Shown piece after piece: positions 60,098 through 64,000 of a stretch of 64,000 nucleotides of DNA (the first letter of the stretch is position 1; each line of letters starts with the position of its first letter). The DNA comes from Eubacteriales bacterium (GTDB taxonomy: Bacteria > Bacillota > Clostridia > Oscillospirales > Oscillospiraceae). A program made the position numbers and the translations under genes. Location: NCBI GenBank assembly GCA_030536515.1, contig JAUNPV010000010.1, positions 1 to 64,000 on the forward strand, read 5' to 3'. Below the pieces are notes generated by a model, which searched no databases, was not told where the DNA came from, and worked only from the letters and a program-made list of their open reading frames with translations.

Positions 60098-60652
60098 ATG
60101 GATGACAGTCAGATTATTGAATTGTTCCTCGCGCGGAATGAGGACGCTATTTTTCACACCCAGCAGTCCTATGGCCGGCGGCTTTTTTCCCTGGCGGACA
60201 GCATCGTGAAAAACCGTGAGGACGCTGAGGAAAGCGTCAACGACACCTACTGGCGGGCCTGGGATACCATTCCTCCCCAGCGGCCCCAGCATTTCTTTGC
60301 ATACCTGGCCAGAATCTGCCGGAATTTCTCCCTGGACCGGCTGGACTGGAAAAATGCAGCCAAGCGAAGGGCCGAGGTGGTGAGCATGACCCAGGAGATG
60401 GAGCAGTGCATCCCCGATGCCAGCCGGGACCGGGAGCTGGAACGCCGGGAGCTGGGGATGGTTCTGGACGCATTCCTCCGGTCCCTTTCCCGGGAAAACC
60501 GGCTGGTGTTCCTGCGCCGGTACTGGTATGTGGACACCATCGCCGAAATCGCCGCCCGGTACGGCCTCAGCGAAAGCGCCGTCCAGATGCGCCTGCACCG
60601 GACCAAGGCAAAGCTCAGCGACTACCTTGAAAAGGAGGGTATCTGCGTATGA
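60098..60652 (+). CDS. ECF-type RNA polymerase sigma factor
   Basis: 184 aa. Region 2 AEESVNDTYWRAWDTIPPQ (about 43-61) with the AYLARICRNFSLD helix, and region 4 LSRENRLVFLRRYWYVDTIAEI with HTH ARYGLSESAVQMRLHRTKAKL (about 128-170). No region 3. Directs RNA polymerase to a small regulon, presumably envelope-related, as its gene overlaps that of a membrane partner by 4 nt (ATGA). Confidence 0.94.
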   Translation: MDDSQIIELFLARNEDAIFHTQQSYGRRLFSLADSIVKNREDAEESVNDTYWRAWDTIPPQRPQHFFAYLARICRNFSLDRLDWKNAAKRRAEVVSMTQEMEQCIPDASRDRELERRELGMVLDAFLRSLSRENRLVFLRRYWYVDTIAEIAARYGLSESAVQMRLHRTKAKLSDYLEKEGICV

Positions 60653-62643
60653 ACGGAAAGGATATTTTTCTGGGTCTGAGCTACATCGGCGAGGACCTGA
60701 TTGACGAGGCAGAGCACGCCGCCTTCCCGGCCAAACGGCGCCTCAGTCTCAAAAAGCCCCTGCTGCTGGCTGCTGTTATTGCTATGGCGGTGATGCTGGT
60801 GGGCTGCGCCGCCGTGTATGTGCTGCATTTGCAGGATTTGAAAATCGGCCAGCAGGCAGACACCCGCAGATTTGACGAGTACGGCAAGCTGATTACAGAG
60901 CAAAAGAGCATGGTGGACGTTCTGACCCCCCACGGCATGAAGGACAGCCCCATCCAGCTGGCCGCCCAGGAGTGGGTGGATTTTACAAGCACCTATGACC
61001 CGGACCGTCTGCTGATGGAAAATGAGAACGTCCACGGCATTCCCGACAACTGCTGGTTCACCTACGGCTGCTACACCTGGGACATGGTAAACAAGCTGGA
61101 GGAGATTACGGAAAAATACGGTCTCAAGCTGCTGGACAAGTTCATTGTGGCCCAGCGGTGGGAAAAGCAGCTGATGTACGACGCTCTGGGCATCGGCGGC
61201 GTGGTCCGCCCCGAGGTCCCGGTCAAAATCGAGGAATTTTCCGGCACCTGCTACCCCAACGGGAATTTTGACAGTGATTTGGACCTGACTCTGACGGAGA
61301 ACGCTCTGTGGACCGGCCGGTGGTTCGGCACATACGCCTACTCCAAAAAGGACGTGTTTGAGCCGGTGACCACCTTTTTGTCCGAGGATGCTTACCGGCA
61401 GTGGAACTACAAAACCGCCGACGGCACCCAGGTGCTGCTGGTGCTGACCAAGGGTGGAAACGGCATGGTTTTCGCCGATGTGGGTGACGCCACCATTTTC
61501 ATCCGGCTCAGCCCCGACCTCCCCATGCTCCGGGAGGACAGCCAGATTCCCACCCAGCAGGCCCTGGCGCAGATGGCGGATATTTTCGACTATCATGTAA
61601 GCCCCGCCGCCTTTGACCGGGAGGCCCTGGTATCCCAGCTGGGCATGGCCGAGGCCGAGCGCAAGGCCGCCGAGCCTGTCTATCTGGACCCGGTGTACAC
61701 CGACTACGGAGAATTTCTGAACACCCAGCCCTGGCTGGACACCCTGTACTATGCCCTGTACGACCTGGATTTTAACGGCGTGGAGGAGCTGCTTCTGGGC
61801 AGCGGCGACGGCAGCTTTGAGGCGGCCTACACCGTAACGGACGGTCAGGTCCACCCCTTCGAAACGGGATTCAACCAATACTGGCTCTGCCAGGACGGTG
61901 TTTTGGAGGCCGTGAGCTTGGACCCCTTGGACCCGGGTTATGTAAGTCACCAGTATTTCACTTGTCAGGATGACACCCATCTTGATGCCGACGCCGTCAG
62001 CTGCCGGGACGGTGTTTGGCGGAAGGGAGTGTTTGACCAGGCTGTGGAGATTTCCCGGGAGGAAGCCCAGGCGGCCCTTGCCAAGCATCCCCGCATGGAA
62101 ATTCCATTCAAATCTGCCCTGGACTATCCCATGAATGGGACCACCCTGGGAGAGTTTATCCGGGCGCATGACCCGGTCCGGACGGCGGAGGATATTCGCA
62201 GGCTCTACGCCGAATTTGCCGCCCGGGAATATTCTGTGGAGGATTTCCCGGGGGCAGAGTACACCCTGATGGATGTGACCGGGGACGGCCAGGAGGAGCT
62301 GCTCATCAGAACCTGGGATGATGACCCGCCCGGCGTTTTCAGCGCCTACCGGGACCAGGTTGTGTGGATTCCCATTCACGGCTATCTCTGCGAAAACAAC
62401 GTGTTCATGCAGGTTGAAGAATTCGCAGACCAGCTCCGGGGCGCAGGGTGCAAGTATTACTTCTGGCATCTGGAAGGGACGAAGCCTGTGTTCCTGGAAC
62501 GGCTCATCCACAATCTCAGCAGTGAGACCTGGATGTCCGACTGGGATGCCCCGGAGATACCCGAAGCAGAAGCCCAGGCCATCCTGGCCAAATACCCCCG
62601 GCTGGAGCTGGATATGAAGCCCCTCAGCGAATTGGTACAATGA
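60649..62643 (+). CDS. Sigma-factor-coupled membrane protein with large extracellular domain (putative anti-sigma/sensor)
   Basis: 664 aa. Cytoplasmic N-terminus (1-35, with FLGLSYIGEDLIDEAE), one helix (about 36-58, LLLAAVIAMAVMLVGCAAVYVL), then about 600 extracellular residues. Two segments, DLDFNGVEELLLGSGDG (about 376-392) and DVTGDGQEELLIRTWDDD (about 542-559), look like D-x-D-x-D/NG-x-E-L-L calcium-loop motifs of Firmicutes surface proteins. The N-terminus resembles small DUF-type anti-sigma tethers. ATGA overlap with the sigma gene implies a cognate regulator. What it senses is unknown. Confidence 0.83.
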   Translation: MNGKDIFLGLSYIGEDLIDEAEHAAFPAKRRLSLKKPLLLAAVIAMAVMLVGCAAVYVLHLQDLKIGQQADTRRFDEYGKLITEQKSMVDVLTPHGMKDSPIQLAAQEWVDFTSTYDPDRLLMENENVHGIPDNCWFTYGCYTWDMVNKLEEITEKYGLKLLDKFIVAQRWEKQLMYDALGIGGVVRPEVPVKIEEFSGTCYPNGNFDSDLDLTLTENALWTGRWFGTYAYSKKDVFEPVTTFLSEDAYRQWNYKTADGTQVLLVLTKGGNGMVFADVGDATIFIRLSPDLPMLREDSQIPTQQALAQMADIFDYHVSPAAFDREALVSQLGMAEAERKAAEPVYLDPVYTDYGEFLNTQPWLDTLYYALYDLDFNGVEELLLGSGDGSFEAAYTVTDGQVHPFETGFNQYWLCQDGVLEAVSLDPLDPGYVSHQYFTCQDDTHLDADAVSCRDGVWRKGVFDQAVEISREEAQAALAKHPRMEIPFKSALDYPMNGTTLGEFIRAHDPVRTAEDIRRLYAEFAAREYSVEDFPGAEYTLMDVTGDGQEELLIRTWDDDPPGVFSAYRDQVVWIPIHGYLCENNVFMQVEEFADQLRGAGCKYYFWHLEGTKPVFLERLIHNLSSETWMSDWDAPEIPEAEAQAILAKYPRLELDMKPLSELVQ

Positions 62644-62670
62644 CATTTTGCCCCGGTCACGCTCATGCAC

Positions 62671-62890
62671 CCCCAAAACCTTCCCCCGGGGGGAAGGTGC
62701 CCCAGTGCGCACACTGGGGCGGATGAGGAATGCGGGAGATAACGTGATGTGCGGTACAGCTACGGGCTTGCTGGCAGGTATTGTTTAGCATTCAGCAGGC
62801 ACGGACGTTTCCATCATCCAACGTTTCCGCCCGCATTCCTCATCCGTCACGGCTAACGCCGTGCCACCTTCCCCCCGGGGGAAGGTATTG
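62671..62890. repeat. F1 repeat, full copy
   Basis: CCCCAAAACC edge, outer palindrome, left mini-hairpin CCCCAGTGCGCACACTGGGG, core CGGATGAGGAATGCGGG...CCCGCATTCCTCATCCG, right mini-hairpin CACGGCTAACGCCGTG, closing palindrome. Confidence 0.85.
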
Positions 62891-62932
62891 TTGCGCCGCC
62901 GGGGGTGCTTAGAAATTTTGTTGTCTGCAATG

Positions 62933-63008
62933 AACCGGCTTTCCAGGTGGAAAGCCGGTTGCGGCCCCCAACCAGGGGGCCGACGGGCGGGTTGGTAACC
63001 CGCCCCTA
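62933..63008. repeat. F3 repeat: chain of GC-rich hairpins
   Basis: AACCGGCTTTCC/GGAAAGCCGGTT, GGCCCCC/GGGGGCC, GGGCGGGTT/AACCCGCCC. Same order as 12567-12645 with altered inner stems. No gene in 62644-63018. Confidence 0.75.
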
Positions 63009-63018
63009 CTGATTATGG

Positions 63019-64000
63019 TTACAAAATCAGGCAAATCAGCCCCGTAGCGCCCTCGTTGACGATTCTTGTCAGCGTCCCCCGGAATTTGCCTCTTACGTCC
63101 TCGGGCATTTGGACCAGCTTGGCGGTGAGGCCCTCCTGGATGAGGTCGTAGACGGATTTGCCGAAGATGTTGCTCTGCCACAGCTGCTGGGGGTCCTCGC
63201 CGGTCAGGTGGGCGATGAGGTCCCGGGACTGCTTTTCGTCGCCCACCATGGGGCTGATTTCCGTGTCGATGTCCACCCGGACCATGTGGATGGAGGGGGC
63301 CCCGGCCTTCAGCTTCACCCCGAAGGCACCGCCCTTGCGGACGATTTCCGGGGTCTCCAGGCGCATTTCCTCCGCCGAGGGCATGACGACCCCGTAGCCC
63401 GTGGCCTTCACGGCGGAGAGGGCGTCGGAAATCTTGTCGTACTCCTGCTTCACCCGGGCCAGGTCCATGAGAAGTCCCAGCAGCTGGGCCTCGTTTTCGA
63501 TGGGAAGTCCCGCCTTGCTGCTTAAAATCTCATAGTACAGCCCCTCGGGCAGGACGATTGCGCAGCTGACCGTTCCATCGGCCAGGTCCACCCCCCGGAG
63601 GCTGTAGTCCTGGACCGCCTCCAGGTCATTTAGGCCCGCCAGAGTTTCCTCCGCCTGGCCCAGGTTTCCAATCTGCCCGGCCCGCTGGAGCAGCGCCCCG
63701 TACAGCTGGGTTTTCACCGGGTGCTCCGGCTCCAGAGCGTCCAGCCACCGGGGCAGGTACACCCGAAGCTCCGACATGGGGAAGGTGTACAGCAGGGCCC
63801 TCAGCAGGCGGCTGATGCCCTGGCTGTCCAGCGCCTGGCAGTCCGCCGCCAGCGGCTCCACCCCGAACTCCCGGCGTATCTGGTCCCGGACCGCCGCAGC
63901 CGCCTCGCCGGCGGGGTTCTGGGAGTTGATTATAATAAGGTAGGGTTTCCCCGTTTCCTGCATATCCCGGATGGCCTTTTTCTCCGCCTCCACATAGTCC
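63019..64000 (-). CDS. spoIVA: Stage IV sporulation protein A, 3' part
   Basis: At least 327 C-terminal residues; the frame is open to the right edge, so the N-terminal TRAFAC GTPase/ATPase part with Walker motifs lies outside. Recognised by KPYLIIINSQNP (the nucleotide-pocket N/S-x-x-P region), MSELRVYLPRWLDAL, ATGYGVVMPSAEEMRLETPE and GEDPQQLWQSNIFGKSVYDL. SpoIVA polymerises on the forespore surface as the coat base layer, so this organism is an endospore former or recent descendant of one. Confidence 0.96.
   Translation of the reverse strand, partial: DYVEAEKKAIRDMQETGKPYLIIINSQNPAGEAAAAVRDQIRREFGVEPLAADCQALDSQGISRLLRALLYTFPMSELRVYLPRWLDALEPEHPVKTQLYGALLQRAGQIGNLGQAEETLAGLNDLEAVQDYSLRGVDLADGTVSCAIVLPEGLYYEILSSKAGLPIENEAQLLGLLMDLARVKQEYDKISDALSAVKATGYGVVMPSAEEMRLETPEIVRKGGAFGVKLKAGAPSIHMVRVDIDTEISPMVGDEKQSRDLIAHLTGEDPQQLWQSNIFGKSVYDLIQEGLTAKLVQMPEDVRGKFRGTLTRIVNEGATGLICLIL

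Noticed and set aside
60622-62712. Long minus-strand frame opposite the sigma-coupled membrane protein
   Set aside because: Runs into an F1 repeat, lacks a ribosome binding site, and the plus-strand gene is translationally coupled to the sigma factor.

Overview
The window looks like chromosome from a GC-rich, spore-forming anaerobe of the class Clostridia, most likely an Oscillospiraceae gut bacterium. Supporting signs are a single-chain pyruvate:ferredoxin oxidoreductase, SpoIVA, a Firmicutes-type ylxM-ffh-rpsP-khpA-rimM-trmD operon, ylmH, YnzC/DUF896, TTGACA-17-TATAAT type promoters, AGGAGG ribosome binding sites, and intergenic spaces packed with GC-rich hairpin repeats. I see no rRNA, tRNA or CRISPR array. 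The assignment is inference from gene content, not from a marker search.

Layout. 1-1000: 3' end of a tyrosine integrase, probably the edge of an integrated element lying to the left. 1-3 kb: GntR(YtrA)-type repressor with an ABC exporter. 3-9.4 kb: nifJ, an acetyltransferase, two small unknown genes, brnQ. 9.4-12.4 kb: an orphan sortase-anchored pilin-like protein and an AT-rich two-gene cassette (CPBP protease + MccF-like S66 peptidase) bounded by inverted repeat arms. 12.7-18.4 kb, minus strand: AGCS symporter + aminotransferase, truA + ArsC/Spx-like protein, a lysophospholipase-like hydrolase. 18.5-25.5 kb: copper ATPase with a C-terminal HMA domain that carries its own internal ribosome binding site, HxlR-DegV, ThrE exporter, sirtuin, HicAB. 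25.5-30.4 kb: M15 peptidase and the SRP/ribosome maturation operon, with a 161-bp MITE whose empty site can be recognised elsewhere in the window. 30.7-40.9 kb: znuABC-trmO, a second CPBP protease, two FAD oxidoreductases, ylmH, DUF896, a holin-like gene. 40.8-47 kb: an old tandem duplication of [holin 3' end - GT-C-like membrane protein - ygiQ 5' end], one copy AT-rich and one GC-rich, with gene fragments and a probable group II intron scrap at the join. 47-55 kb: acetyltransferase, hydrolase, folA, thyA, a large secreted SH3-repeat protein with a catalytically degenerate lysozyme domain, mnmA. 55.5-64 kb: YfhO, DJ-1-like + bPH genes inside a nest of repeats, an ECF sigma factor with a coupled membrane partner, and the 3' part of spoIVA.

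The most unusual theme is the repeats. Several families (called F1 to F7 here) fill almost every intergenic gap. The main family, F1, has a conserved outer palindrome and core, and at fixed internal positions small hairpins whose sequence changes completely between otherwise near-identical copies, as if stems were exchanged as cassettes. The same kind of mini-hairpin occurs in the unrelated F2 family. Repeats also sit inside the SRP operon and flank the AT-rich cassette and the DJ-1/bPH pair. All of this was read by eye; no alignment or database search was run.
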